A DNA stretch of 64,000 bases from Arctopsyche grandis (lineage: Eukaryota; Arthropoda; Insecta; Trichoptera; Hydropsychidae). The translations under genes and the position numbers were made by a program. Shown here in pieces: positions 43,690-56,180 of the stretch. Where the stretch lies: contig NC_135361.1 of the NCBI RefSeq assembly GCF_051622035.1, positions 27,893,205 through 27,957,204 on the forward strand, in the 5' to 3' direction. Every line of letters starts with the position of its first letter. Positions within the stretch are counted from its first letter, which is position 1. The notes under the pieces are model-generated. The model was not told the DNA's origin. It was given only the letters and a program-made list of their open reading frames with translations, and did no database searches.

Positions 43690-43778
43690 TAAGTATTCGA
43701 ATGGTACCTGATGTTTCGTGATCGAGATTTTAGTGACTTGTGCGAGATCGCTTTTTGCGGAATAATCACCGAACCATA
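43690..43778 (-). mobile_element. MITE fragment of the GGTTCGGTGATTATT family
   Basis: It ends GCGGAATAATCACCGAACC and contains GTGATCGAGATTTTAGTGAC. Only one end is present. Confidence 0.6.
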
Positions 43779-46700
43779 TTGTTATATGTAGTCGTGTCAT
43801 CAGCACGATATGTCAATTTTAATCTCCAAACTGATTTTTTCAGTATTAAAAGCTGGGCAAATTTTAAATTAAAGTTAGTTAGCTCTCAGAAATTTCATTT
43901 TTAACAGGTTTTTTGTACTATTTCGAACTGAGAAATGAATTATTATTATTCATATTAGCCACAGAGCGGTCAAAAGTGGTTCTGTGTGAATTTCACCTGC
44001 ATTGTAATTTGCTTGAATCATAGTTCAGGTGCGACATTTCAAGTTCATCTCGACCATACATTAGCGTAAACCTATAACGAGCAGATTCCGTCGATTCTTC
44101 TCGAGAAAAAACGAAAAATGAAAAGGAACGAGGATAAAAAAGACGAGAAGCACCCACGCACAGTGTGTGGCGTATCGAGAGACACAAACAGGTCCGCGAG
44201 TACCCGAGGTGAGACAAAGGAATACCGCATCAGTCATCGTCGTGCACGTCAATCATCCGGAGTATGCCGTCTACAGCTCGCGGACAGATGTTCTGTCGTA
44301 TTTCTGTCACTCTTGGCTAACACACTCATACTCGTTCACAACATGGTACCCGTGTATTTAAACGGTAATACCAATTAAAGACGTGGAGCGGTGAAGCACC
44401 TCGTCCACGTGCTCCTCCGCACCTACTTAATGAAGGATGTCAATTGAGCAGACAGGTATATGCTTTCGATAGCACCTCAGTTCCCAGAAGGTTTGTCAAT
44501 TTTAAAATCAAACCCTTATTTTTTGCAACGGAAGCGTCCGTTATCGAGCGCAAGATCTTATCAGGAAGATTGCTGCATCAACACGTACCATTTCTCCTTG
44601 AAAGAATCGACGGTCTTGAACTTTTTTCTGTTTCTGCGATGAGTGCTATGGACAGGAAATAGGATGGTGGAGTTCAGAGCGTGTATGTATGGTTCCATGT
44701 TCCATCGCACCTCTACAAAACTGGTCAAAGCAAATTGCTCTCAACCTTCACAAAATCCGGTACAACATTCAAGGGAATACAATAAGGTCGAACGACCAGC
44801 TACGGAGATGGTTAATTGAACGGTCGAACGTGCATTGACCAGGTGCTATTATCATAGAATTTAGCGAGTGATTTGGGAGCCAGAGAAGATTTAGGATAAT
44901 ACTGTTATGTAAATAAGCATATGCATATTTTTCAGTACACATCTGTGGCAACATAAGCTTTATTACTTGATTACTAATGCATGAGTTCTCAAGTAATAAA
45001 GTTCTAATAAAAGCTTAAAGCTCTCGCGAATGACCACCAATTGTAAGGATTTGAAACATACTTGTTAATTCTCACTTCATACAGATATATCTCTTTTCAT
45101 TATGCTGAAATATTTTAGCTAATAGGAATCGTGGATTTCAAAAGCTCTTCAGCCAATAGGAATCAAGATCCAAAAGTTATTTAATGCATAGCAAAATTGA
45201 CATATATTTGCTATCTTTAGCTCTCAGAACCATGTCTTAAATAGTGTATCATATCAAATCACTCGTCTTATATAAAGTACCTAAGCAAAAATCAGGGCTA
45301 CAGCTATAAAAAGTTCCTAAGTCAAAAATTTTAAGGAAAAGAAGTACTCCATAGAGTATTTCGCTTTCGCTTAAGTATATGTAGGTATATATTATACATA
45401 TCTATTTTGAAAAAGCTTCTTTATAAAAAATGAGTAATAAGTAAAAAAAAAATCAACGTGACGAAATTGAAACCTTGCGGATACATAAATAGACACACGA
45501 AGTACTAAGATAAACAATCAAGATAAAACTTAAAATACCTGGAAAATATGACAGGTAGGTATATTAAAGTGCAACTGCATTTTGAAAACCAAAAAAAGGT
45601 GATAATTGCGATTGCAAAAAAGGCAACTGACACGTCGGTTGGTGGTCTTCAGGCAAAGTTTCAACAGACACAGTACGATCCGAATATTTTGGACAGACGA
45701 GTAGATCAGTCGTTCGGCAAAAATCGCATAATGAAAAGCACGGATTCGCAGAATTGTGTTCACGTGTTTCTCAATACAACTTTTTACTTTATTTTTTTTA
45801 GGTAAATCAATCGTGCGCGTGAGTACATATACACATATTGACGATGACGAGTGGGCAGATTCGGTCAATACTCTGAAACGGACTGCACTCCAGACGAGAA
45901 AAAAATCACGACGTGCAATCAAGATTGGAGATAGCCAGTTTTGGATTTGATCCGCCTACCATCGTTCGTTAGACCGGCAAAACAAAACAAAAAATGCGAT
46001 TTCACAAAATCAGTCCTAATTTTCTATACTTATATGTAAGTTCTAACTACAAGACTAAACACAAATTGAGCATCATTATCATTATCATTTAAATTCATTC
46101 TTCATCTACTGCTAGATGGACTTTTCATTAATTGTAATAGTAACATGACCCACAAACTCTCCAATCGCCCCACTATGTCAGCTACTACACTTTGTAAACG
46201 TTTTGACATTCAATGACTAATCCTTTTCTGGCAAAATACATGATAGCATCAAATCAAATATAAAAAAATGCCATTGCCTACTTATATATGTAAATATGTT
46301 TATATGCAAGTATATCTATGTACATATACACCTGGAATATATAGAAGCAACATATGTCAACATACTTTTGTTTTAAACCATCGACAGTATTGCTTTGGTG
46401 TGTACCTACCATAATGACCGGTAATTGAGATTAAGATTGTTCTGGAAAGACAGCTATTGTTCTTTTTGATTACACGCACAAGCCAGACGAAGAAGATGAC
46501 TCATTATAGTGCTCTAACAGAAAGGTGTGGGTTAATTTAATATAAAAGTCTCGTTTATAAGGAGGGCCTTCGGAAGTGAGTGGTTGGAGTTCTCAAATCT
46601 GGCATAGATAAGTTTGGATTTGGATAAAAGTCATTGGAGTAGGAATAGGATTAGTTTAATACAAAAAACTCAATTTGGCACACATGTCCAAATGCGATGA

Positions 46701-46960
46701 GTGAAATAAATTTACAAAGTATTTTTAGGTACACCTTGAACCCTACTCCACCTGCTTTAATGCGCAGGCACTAAAAAAAGGCACAGGTATAAAGGAAGTG
46801 TCAGATATGAGGATTAGATAGTAAGCTTAAAGGTTCTGAGAAAGTATTGCAAGTGCATAATCCAAATGGTTGATTACAGGTACAGAGTTTTAAACCGTTA
46901 CCATTTAGACTTTCACGACGCGTTGGAACGCGAAAATAAAATCTAACGTCCTCGAAGTTT
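43779..46960. other. Long stretch without a recognised gene
   Basis: Open frames of 60-130 codons occur on both strands, but none shows a recognisable domain, consistent splice sites or strong codon bias. A frame at 45548-45805 on the plus strand looks somewhat protein-like (MTGRYIKVQLHFENQKK) but has no family I recognise. Confidence 0.35.
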
Positions 46961-47041
46961 TATATGTAATAGTTGAATACGAGGAGTCAGACTAGTTATG
47001 GACAAGGGTATGGGAAGGGTATGATCCCTCGGAGACTGGAG

Positions 47042-47145
47042 CAGGTGAAGGGGATGGATGTTTGGCAGGTGGCGCCGCAACACCTGTTTCACCAGCCACT
47101 CCAGTCAGGTAACCCACACCCAACCACTTGTGCCCTGTTCACCTG
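47042..47145. promoter_or_regulatory. E-box cluster, candidate enhancer
   Basis: CAGGTG at 47042 and 47066, CACCTG at 47081 and 47140 and CACTTG at 47125: five E boxes in 104 bp within a locally GC-rich stretch. CAGGTG is bound by bHLH dimers and by Snail or Zfh1 repressors. It lies about 11 kb upstream of net. Function is inferred only. Confidence 0.3.
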
Positions 47146-47299
47146 TTCTCGGAGATACCCACAACTCTCGTTGCACAATCGTCCAAAACGGTACCTCCAC
47201 CCATTCAACACTTTTTATTCATATGCACGTGGAATTTAAACACGTTCTTTTTTTGCTCGTCCACTTTATTTCGGACCAGTGTCACCGATAAGATGTCAC

Positions 47300-49674
47300 G
47301 GCGAGAGGAACTGTGCAGCTGTGCAAGTTGCGTCGTTACATATGGATGTGTCACATTTAAATGCATTAACATTAATTAGCGAGAGAAAGCTGTGTTAATC
47401 TTTAAATTGTATTTAATGATACATATATCTACATAAAATCTGAATCTCTCGGTATTTATATAGTTAAGTAAGCATATCAATAATACATACAAATGTACTA
47501 CACCTACTTGAGGGCAATTGAAAACTACTCGAGAAAATTTTTTTCCGGTAAATGTACTTTCTTTCAACAAACTATTGACACTCAAGTATAATAGAAGTTG
47601 AAATACAATTTTGACGGGTACAATGTCAAAAAGTGTTAGGTACCAAAAAAAAAATGTATTAACTGAAAATATGGTTAGATCATTGGTATAACCTAGGATG
47701 TGATCCTTCTCCCTCCTTATCCCGTCAGCGGCTGACGAATAAGGGACAACATTTAAAGGGTTGACAACAATGACTGCTTGTCGATTGCGAGCACATATTG
47801 GCGAGGCGTTGTTGACTCAACATCGAACCATCAATAAACTTATTGGGGCAGGTGTCCATCGAAACTGAGGGGGCACAAAAGAGGCTATTGTAGCAGGGGA
47901 GGAGGGACGGAGAAGGGGGAAGAGGAGGTCGTGCCCCCCAAATGTCAAACGGGGCAGATGCTCACAGGACAGTTGCTAGCACTTTTATTGGCGGTTGTAA
48001 CAGATGGCTAAGAAAAGAAACGAATAAGAAGGACTTTGATAATAACACTTGAACACGTGACCCAGTCTGCACATCGTAAATTTGATGTTACGCATAGATA
48101 GATATCTACTACACACAGCACGACAATGAAGGCAAGCAGTGTAACACTAATAGTAAAGGTACCCATTTAAGTTTTAGATATGAATGAAATTTACAATTCA
48201 TACACAAGAGCTAAAGCTCGAAAAGCTTACTCTGATCTCAACATATGTAGTTCGGATGAAATAATAAAAAATATTGTCAATTAATTAAGAGTCAAAAACA
48301 ATTTAGTTACATCTGATTGGATTTGGATACAACATCGCCTCTTTTACCTTTAAAATTTTGACTAACTAGACTAGTGATCAATAAACTCTTAGTCCAGAAG
48401 ATTTAAATATTTGTAATTTGTCAGCTGAAGAAACGACTCGTCTTTCAACTTAAAGGTCCTTCAGACTACATATATTTACAAGGGAAGGCGTGACCAATGT
48501 TGTAAGAATCAACGAACTTTGTCTGAAAACTGGAAAGTCAAACTGATTAAAAATATGATAACGGAATTGTATCATAGAAACAGAAGGACTTACTTTTTGG
48601 GTAGGAGCTTATTGTTCTAAATGAGAGGTTTGGCGTACTTCATATGTACATACATACATACATATGTACATAGGATCGTCTTTAGACATCCTCACGTTCC
48701 TGTTTCCGACATTTGTCGACCTTTCGAATTTCAACATTTCCTAAATCATCCCTAGTAATCTAATATATAAATAACCAAACAAAGCTGCTGTATCTATTTA
48801 AGACGCAATGCTCATATTTTAACATAACCTCATAAGTTCTCGTATCTTAAACCAAATCTCTTATGCTACTCAGAAAAACATGCAAAATTTAAATTTCAGG
48901 AGACACAACTTGAAATCCAGTGGCAGAAAGGGGAAAGGAAGAAGTGTCGAATGAGATTATCTCTTCACCCGAATCATCTCATCCACCTGTCACTGTATCA
49001 ACTGATCCACTCGGCCTTTTTCAATGCATCGTCCGGATTTGGGACACGGACATATTTATTCAAATTAGACGCATAATGAATGGGGTGTGCGACACGCGAT
49101 ACAAGTAGCTGAATGAATGGGGCTCGCGGTGTTGTCGTTGGGACCGGATGTCGGGCACGTGGCGACAAACGGGGTTTCCCCTTGTACCGGAAGTGTGCCC
49201 TTTGTACGTGTGCCTCAAAACGAGGTTAATTTTTAAAGACGTTACGAAAACGTTGGGGTTAAACCCAACGACATCCCACCCCATCGACACGTCGAGGGGG
49301 AAGGAAAAGTATAATTGCTGTAATTATGACAAATTTAATTGACTTCAAAGCAACGTGGAAAGAAAAAAGTCGTGCTTACATCACACATGCAATTAAAAAT
49401 AATAATTAAATAAACGAGATTCAATAAAAGTGTTATGCAAACTTTGCTTTCTTACATCTAAGCGTGGGTAAAGAAGCAGGCTTCATCTACCTGGCGAAGG
49501 AGTGAGTGAGTGAACAAGGCAATGAGTGGGTAAGCACGTAACCAGACGATTGGATAAAAATCAGACTAATCAAATACATATTTCCAAGTTCTTCCAGATA
49601 AGCCTATGAATTTTCAATGAAACCCAAGAATATAGAAATTGGAACAAGGTATTGAAATGTAAAAACATACATAC
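47300..49674. other. Long stretch without a recognised gene
   Basis: No supported exon. A moderately GC-rich part at 47700-48010 is not repeated elsewhere in the window and could be conserved non-coding DNA. Confidence 0.35.
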
Positions 49675-49935
49675 ATGGATCAGTGTTTAGCATGTAATAC
49701 TTTCGATTGTGTGGTCAAGGGTTCTATTCCTGGTTTTGTTAATGGCCCGACCTTGGAAATGTGACTCCAAGGTCAATCGTTTCCCTTCAGAGTTTGCCCA
49801 TTTATCTGATTTCACTGGAAACGGTTCCAAAAAATTGACAATCCCGTCCAATCTCTCGCAAAACTTTTTTGGTTTTTAAAAAGCTGCAAAATTTGTTTTC
49901 ATATATGTCTTTATGATGATCGGGGTTTTGCAATT
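49675..49935 (+). repeat. tRNA-derived SINE, copy 6
   Basis: The head ATCAGTGTTTAGCATG is followed by the B box GGTTCTATTCC (49720-49730) and the body CAATCGTTTCCCTTCAGAG and GGAAACGGTTCC. It is truncated before the AGGAAGGCGCATTGGGG motif. Confidence 0.7.
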
Positions 49936-52201
49936 GGCCTTGAATAATACTTATGTACAGTGTAGACCATACATGTATAAACAAAATATAGTAAAATTCA
50001 TTCATACTACTGGATCGTAGTATTGTGAATTAGTGACCAAAAGTCCTATACATACATAGGGAATTCAGTACTACTACGGATACCAAAAATCATTTTCCGC
50101 GAGTCAATATTAGCCCTATCCTTAATTGAAGTCGTTTAAATTTGTACTTATACTTGCGAAAGTATCACTCAAACTACTATGATCCCATCACTCACACCAA
50201 TATGAAGTTAAATGGATATTGATAGATGGATCTGGAAACCAGAACGTAGAAACATATCAATTAATCTAAGAGGCTTGTTAAGACAACAGATACGCTCAAA
50301 TTGATAAGCTCCACAGAAATTTTGACAGCTGAATAGATTTTTATACGACAAACTCATAGAAGAACGTGCTGTGTTACACTATCTATCTTGCACGATTGGA
50401 CACAGTTGCCAAATCCTTCTGAGCTGTCATCGCATAACGTAGCATGTTTGCTACTACGGTAATTGGGATTTTTTGGGTTCAAAAGTTTATACACACATTA
50501 TATAATACATTCAAGTTTAAAAAATATGACAGTATAGTGTGTTTACTTATGTGAAATGAATTGAAGTGATCGTCCCGACAAGTTAAACTATCACCACTAA
50601 GCTAACATCTCCAGCCATTCGAAATGGTTTATTGATCTTTCCTTAACGTTTTCTGTCGCGGGAAAAAATCCTGTTTACACAGACGACAAGGGACACCATT
50701 GTTTACAAAAGCGCCAAGCAAGGATATCCATGACAAGGCTGAAAATAACTTGAGCAAATATACACACGCGTCTTCTCCCAGATAAACCATGCAAGCATTT
50801 CGAGCAGCGAAAAACAGCAAACTTTTGTTAAATATGCAGACACACACGCAAAATGGAATACAGATATTAAAAAAAATGTGACCGAAAAAAAACGAGTACG
50901 AGCGAAAAGAGGCAGATCAAATATAAACCGGTAGCTCGTGGTCTTTTTGGCGTCGTCGGAAACTGATAGGACAGAAATAAATCCACAGATGGTTTCGAGG
51001 AATCTTCGAACGTAAAAAGAGTACGACGTGGGGAACATATGTGAAAGTATATTTCTGGACGAAATTGAAGAGGAACAGAAGAGTGAACCTATGTAAACAA
51101 ATGGACCATATGGTCGAAAAACGTTAAGTTATTTACGGATGTGCTCGAAAAGCCAGACTGAGAGATGCCAAAGTGCCAATCGACGTTTACGTAAAAGACC
51201 CAGACCTGATACAATGCAGCGAAGCTTTCAACGTTCCTTCTGAAACGAAAACAAGAGACGAGCAAAATCTGAAGAAAACAAAAACACGTCAGACAGCTAG
51301 GCATTCTATTATCAGACAGTATCTGATGAAACGGTGCAAGAAGATATTATGTAGTCCAGTTAACGATCTGACCCGCGAGGTACCAATTGTGTCTTACACG
51401 GCATTGTTTTGGTTTACGAATTCCTTTCTATGGTTGATCTAGACGAGGTCATTCAGTTCAGCGAGATCTTCATTAGAACTTCCTACTCGTTCCGAGTCAA
51501 CAATGTGCCGTAATTAACCTCGTTTTACATAAACGCTTTTAGTACGAAAATATCAACTATACCATGTATTTTCGACCAGACGGTTCTTAATATGGAACAC
51601 ACACACACATATATCAGTTATTATGGTTAAACTACATATCTATTAGCTAATAGTCTTAATTATTCCTGAATGCGCCTATATAAATATATACCAATGAACG
51701 AGGTGTGAATCTACCTAGACTTTAATACTCCATTACCCAGATAAAGTGCCTACTGAAATATATATATAATGCATAATAGATACGTAAAGCTTGACTAATG
51801 CATATATGTAATGTTACATACTCCACATAAAAATATGTCGTGGGAAGAACACTACTCCTGCATACTACCTTCTTGATAAGATAAAAGGAATAGACAATAT
51901 AATGTGCATTTTTAGCCCAGAGACCGATTTCAATTATTGTATCCAATCAATTGACACATCAACATCCCACTTTAACTTTTTGACCAATCTTACCCTATAG
52001 TCTCTACAAATATACTATATGTAGATACAAGTGATTTTTTTCATCGGATTGAAGTTAGTGTCATCAAAATCTAGCCAGAAGCTATAGACACACTTAAAAT
52101 AGAATCTTTTAACTATAACTCAACAGCCCAATATTTTCAGGTCGAGTTTTTCCTATGACACATGAGCTGGCCCAGTCTTGAAGGATTGAGATCATGTTCC
52201 T
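49936..52201. other. Long stretch without a recognised gene
   Basis: AT-rich with short frames only. No defined repeat ends. Confidence 0.35.
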
Positions 52202-52434
52202 TCTAATATATAATTTCGAAAGAGACTTTGTATGTATGCATGCATGTATTTAAGTTTTGGTTCTCAGAATCCGTGACGCTAAATTTAATAAAAAAAAAAC
52301 ACAAATGAATATTCACATAAATTGAAATAAAATCGTACTATTCAAATAAATTAAATTAAATATTTACAATTAGATAAGCCATGTTTAAGCGGTTTACATT
52401 ACATATACCGAGCGAAGCCGGGTAAAATCACTAG
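52202..52434 (+). mobile_element. Non-autonomous Helitron-type element
   Basis: It starts TCTAATATATAATTTCG and ends GAAGCCGGGTAAAATCACTAG followed by T, the TC...CTRR plan of Helitrons. The conserved 3' block (CATGTTTAAGC, CGAGCGAAGCCGGGTAAA) is repeated at 61059, 63555 and 63776. The short GC stem before CTAG fits the Helitron 3' hairpin. It has no terminal inverted repeats and no coding capacity. Confidence 0.75.
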
Positions 52435-52596
52435 TATTTTATAAATGTATGTTTGCTTTGATTTATAAAAGTAGTTGCTGAAGCAATATTAATTGAATAT
52501 ACAGGTCTGCATCACGGCATCGAATGTTGAAAGATCGAAAAAGCAAATATCGGAAAGCAAAGATCGAAAATCGAAAGATCGAAAAGAATGTATGCA

Positions 52597-52608
52597 TGGT
52601 AAACGGTA

Positions 52609-52704
<96 letters not shown>

Positions 52705-52716
52705 TACCGTTTACCA
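52597..52716. repeat. 120-bp perfect palindrome with an (AT)n core
   Basis: The arms TGGTAAACGGTACTATTTAT and ATAAATAGTACCGTTTACCA enclose about 80 bp of pure AT dinucleotides. The whole can fold into one hairpin. Open frames of repeated YI across it on both strands are artefacts. Confidence 0.9.
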
Positions 52717-52726
52717 TATAATATAT

Positions 52727-52887
52727 CAGTGGCATGCGGTGAAATTATCTCTCTTTTTGTCGTACAGCCTTGCTTAATGTGCGCGGGCAGGATACGGGAG
52801 GAAAAGCCAGTTTCTCTTGTATCCTGCTCGCGCAAATTAAGCGAGGCTGTACGAAGGGGGGAGAGGGAGTTTTACCGCACGCCACTG
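52727..52887. mobile_element. Foldback MITE, uninterrupted copy
   Basis: 161 bp, almost wholly palindromic. The left end CAGTGGCATGCGGTGAAAT and the reverse complement of the right end, CAGTGGCGTGCGGTAAAAC, match. The inner arms share GTACAGCC and GGATAC. Flanks are both AT-rich (ATATAT), so the duplication cannot be read uniquely. Confidence 0.8.
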
Positions 52888-53904
52888 ATATATATAATAC
52901 CCGCTTTTCATATGTATTCATGGTAAACATTTTCAATTTTTCGACTTTTCGACGCGGTGACGGTCACCGGAATTTACATACATATGTATGTACATAGTCC
53001 TGCCTAATGGCAATTATTCAAGGGTAGTAAATCGATGCGAAACTCTTTTGTATCATAAAATATCACAAGCAAACTTATAAAATTTTATAATAGTGAATAT
53101 ACGTGTACTTTACAATGTTGTACACACTCCTGTGGTATGATTCCACTGGGAAAAATTACATCTTATGCTTAGTTAATTAAACTGTAGTACTGGATGATTT
53201 AATCGAACGTGTCGATCTGTCATTTAATTGTAGTTGGAAATCGCAAATTGGCGGCAAATTGTGCGATCGTGCCCTCTAGATATGGCGGGCTGGTCGCGTG
53301 TTTCGGCCAAGGGGGGCCAGGTGCGGCGCCCCAGGGACGGGGGCGACCCTGGTGGGGGCACAGCCGGCGGCGTCAGGTGATCCACCTGTTTTGGCCGACA
53401 AAAAGATACGAAAAAACATATATATGTAACATATATAAAACAGGGCCCCTAATCGCGCGAAGCGTCCCACCGTACGGACAGACAGACCCTTGAAACCATC
53501 TGCGTAATTATTCCGCGCAGGCGCGCCCGCTCCTTGACAAACAAAAAAGTAAAAAATAAAGGAGTCAAGGTATACAAATTTCTAAAAAATGCTTCCAAAG
53601 GTAGGGCTGGAATGGTGACCAACTTTTTGTACGCTCCGTTTCGAAGGAGTGAAATTTATGATTAAGTCATCGATGCTATTTTGATTCGAGCTGCATATCC
53701 ACATATACATATTTCAGGTTAGAGTAACTAAACTTAATAAATGAAATACTAATAATTTGTATATAAAATTATTATTTTGAATAAAAACACAAATATTTTT
53801 TTTTTACTATCGCCATCTAAGTTTAAAATTAATAAACAAACGTCAACGGTAAACGTCAAATAGAATGTCGGCGGGCAAATTACAAACGCGTCTCACACCT
53901 TATA
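52888..53904. other. Gap with a GC-rich island
   Basis: A GC-rich patch at about 53255-53400 (GGCCAAGGGGGGCCAGGTGC, GGTGGGGGCACAGCCGG) stands out against AT-rich flanks. It is not repeated in the window. I see no exon in it. Confidence 0.35.
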
Positions 53905-54050
53905 TTTGCACCATTGTAATGGCGGAGGCTCCATTTACTTATATTGATGACCAAAATGAGCAATACGGCAAAGTATGAAAACGATCGGATAAGAGGCAAA
54001 CTTTTTCCTGAATTGTAATCGTAAGTGAAACGTAAAGGAGGCATGTAAAA
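53905..54050 (+). repeat. Dispersed repeat R
   Basis: TAATGGCGGAGGCTCCATTT, GATGACCAAAATGAGCAA and CGATCGGATAAGAGGC are all present, followed by CCTGAATTGTAATCGTAAGT. A shorter copy is at 54635-54685. Confidence 0.7.
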
Positions 54051-54169
54051 ATCGGTGATGTTGATGCAAAAAATTGGTTTACTGCTGAAATATTGCCCAC
54101 ACGGTAAAATTTCCGCGGTAAACCGCATACGGTGAAATGTCCGAACACGGAAAATTTTATATTAATTAG

Positions 54170-54300
54170 TAAAGCCCGGATAACCAGCGTGCCGTTCATT
54201 GTTCAAATGTTGTAAATGCATTGTTAAAGGTTTGCTGAACCTTTTTTAGAGCGGCGCGGCGGCTTTTTTAGCGGCGCGCTGTTTATCCGTACTCTATTAA
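54170..54300 (+). mobile_element. MITE of the GCCGGATAACC family, divergent copy
   Basis: It starts GCCCGGATAACCAGCGTGCC, continues TGTTGTAAATGCATTGTTAA, and ends TTTATCCGTACTC. The inner part has GCGGCGCG duplicated. Confidence 0.6.
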
Positions 54301-56180
54301 TTAGTCTTCTTTTGACTTTTGGAGGGGACAGAAAGGAAATCGAAAGGAAGGATCATCATTTTTGAAGAGTACGATAGACTATTCGTACGTCCTATTTTTT
54401 AAATATCATCCAAGACAATGAAGAAAATTATGCAAAAACCAAGGGCGTCATTTGGGGAGGGGGGGGGGGGAGGGATTCACCATTATCGATCACTATCAAG
54501 CAAAGATAAATACAAGGATAAAATATCACTGAAAACACGATGAACCATGTATGTATGTACGTACATATGTATTTATATGGGCTAGGGGTGCTGTGTTTTT
54601 TTCGCATGTTTAAAAGTATCTATATGAGAGGCGAATTTTTTCCTGAATTGTAATCGTAAGTGAAACGTAAAGAAGGTTTGTAAAAAAAAACCACGTACCA
54701 CTCAGTATGTTTTCGCCCATAGTTGGTTAAGTTAATGACGGAGACGAATAAAAACCTTGTAAAAATTGTACCCATAATGGTGCTCCTGTTGACAAGTAAT
54801 CTACAACAGTAACTTTACACAAAAAAGCAAACCGCAAGTTATAGTATACATAACTGTCGTAAAATTTCAATGTTCCCATGTTTGGGCATTTTTTCAAAAT
54901 AAAATAAATCTTGAAAAATTTAAAAATGCAAACGACTCTAATCTGAGCACCTTATACAATGTACGTACATACATGGGAGGGAGCAAAAAAAAAGCTAACT
55001 TGAATTCCAATAGGACTTGATTACAGCTAATGGGGAAATTTGAATGACGCTCATCTCCTGTGGCCAAAACTACGCCAAAATGATAACAATAAAAAAACGG
55101 CGATGAAAATGAAAAGAAATAAAAAATACAGCTACATCCTCGGTGGGATCAAACGCGGAGAGGCATCTCTGAGCCGGAGGCGCACAAAATTAAATAATAT
55201 TTAAGTCAGGTAAAAAATGGCGGCGTACCTGGAGCACGCAACTCCATACATAATATAACGAATGAGTCCTAAAAAGCAGACCGCAAACAAATTTCAAATC
55301 ACCTTATTAAAAAACTAACAACATCCTTTCGGTCAGGTGCACATTTTTGCGCCGCAAGATGGCGACGAAAACAAAACAAGACGATAGTAGAAAAAAAGTA
55401 CAGGTGTACCAATTTGTCGGGGGAGGAAAGGAATTACTATTTGGTGCAAGGTTAAACGTTCCAGATTGCCTCGTGTGTACATAAATGAATAATTACGCTT
55501 TTAAATGAGGATTATTATTATTTTGGGTATTAGACAATTATGTTTATGCCATGTGCTCGGGTCTGGACTAAAATATGCGCTTTGTTTCAACATGAGGTTG
55601 GCGCTGTTTTGACTTGGAAGTTTCGCGTCCATTATGCCTCAATTTAAATAATTACTTAAATGCAGATGGAGAAAAAGAAATCAAAAACGCTCACGATTTC
55701 ATTTAAATTCTCCCTCGGCTGAAACTGAATCGAAATGAAAGCACACATGATAACGAAGTGACGTGCGAGGGAATTTAAATCATATGCATTTTGCCGAGTG
55801 AAGTTGTCAATGGCATCATCAGGATGGCAATGCATAATTGCGATTTTCAATCACAGTTTCTAAAAATGTAAATAGTAGTATTTTGCACGTTGACCAAACA
55901 GCTCTCGACAAACACAGATAATCCTCATATTATATTTAGATCTATCGTTACAAATGGAAATGGAATAGAAGAAGGTTTCTTTCAGCAGCAGATCGTAAAT
56001 CACTGATTATGACATGGTGATGTTTAATTGAGAAAACGTAAAAGAGGTTAGTAAAAAGTAAAGCGTCCGGATAATAATACATTTCAATATGTATATGTAT
56101 ATTAGAATACACGGGGAAGGCGGCAAAGCCGATAGGCCCACGGGGATTGACTTAGTATGGATGATGAGTAGAGGTAGGAT
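54301..56180. other. Gap without a recognised gene
   Basis: It contains a poly-G run (about 54459-54470) and the partial repeat R at 54635-54685. No exon is supported. Confidence 0.35.

Noticed and set aside
52493-52835. Long frames of repeated YI on both strands
   Set aside because: They are translations of the (AT)n palindrome.
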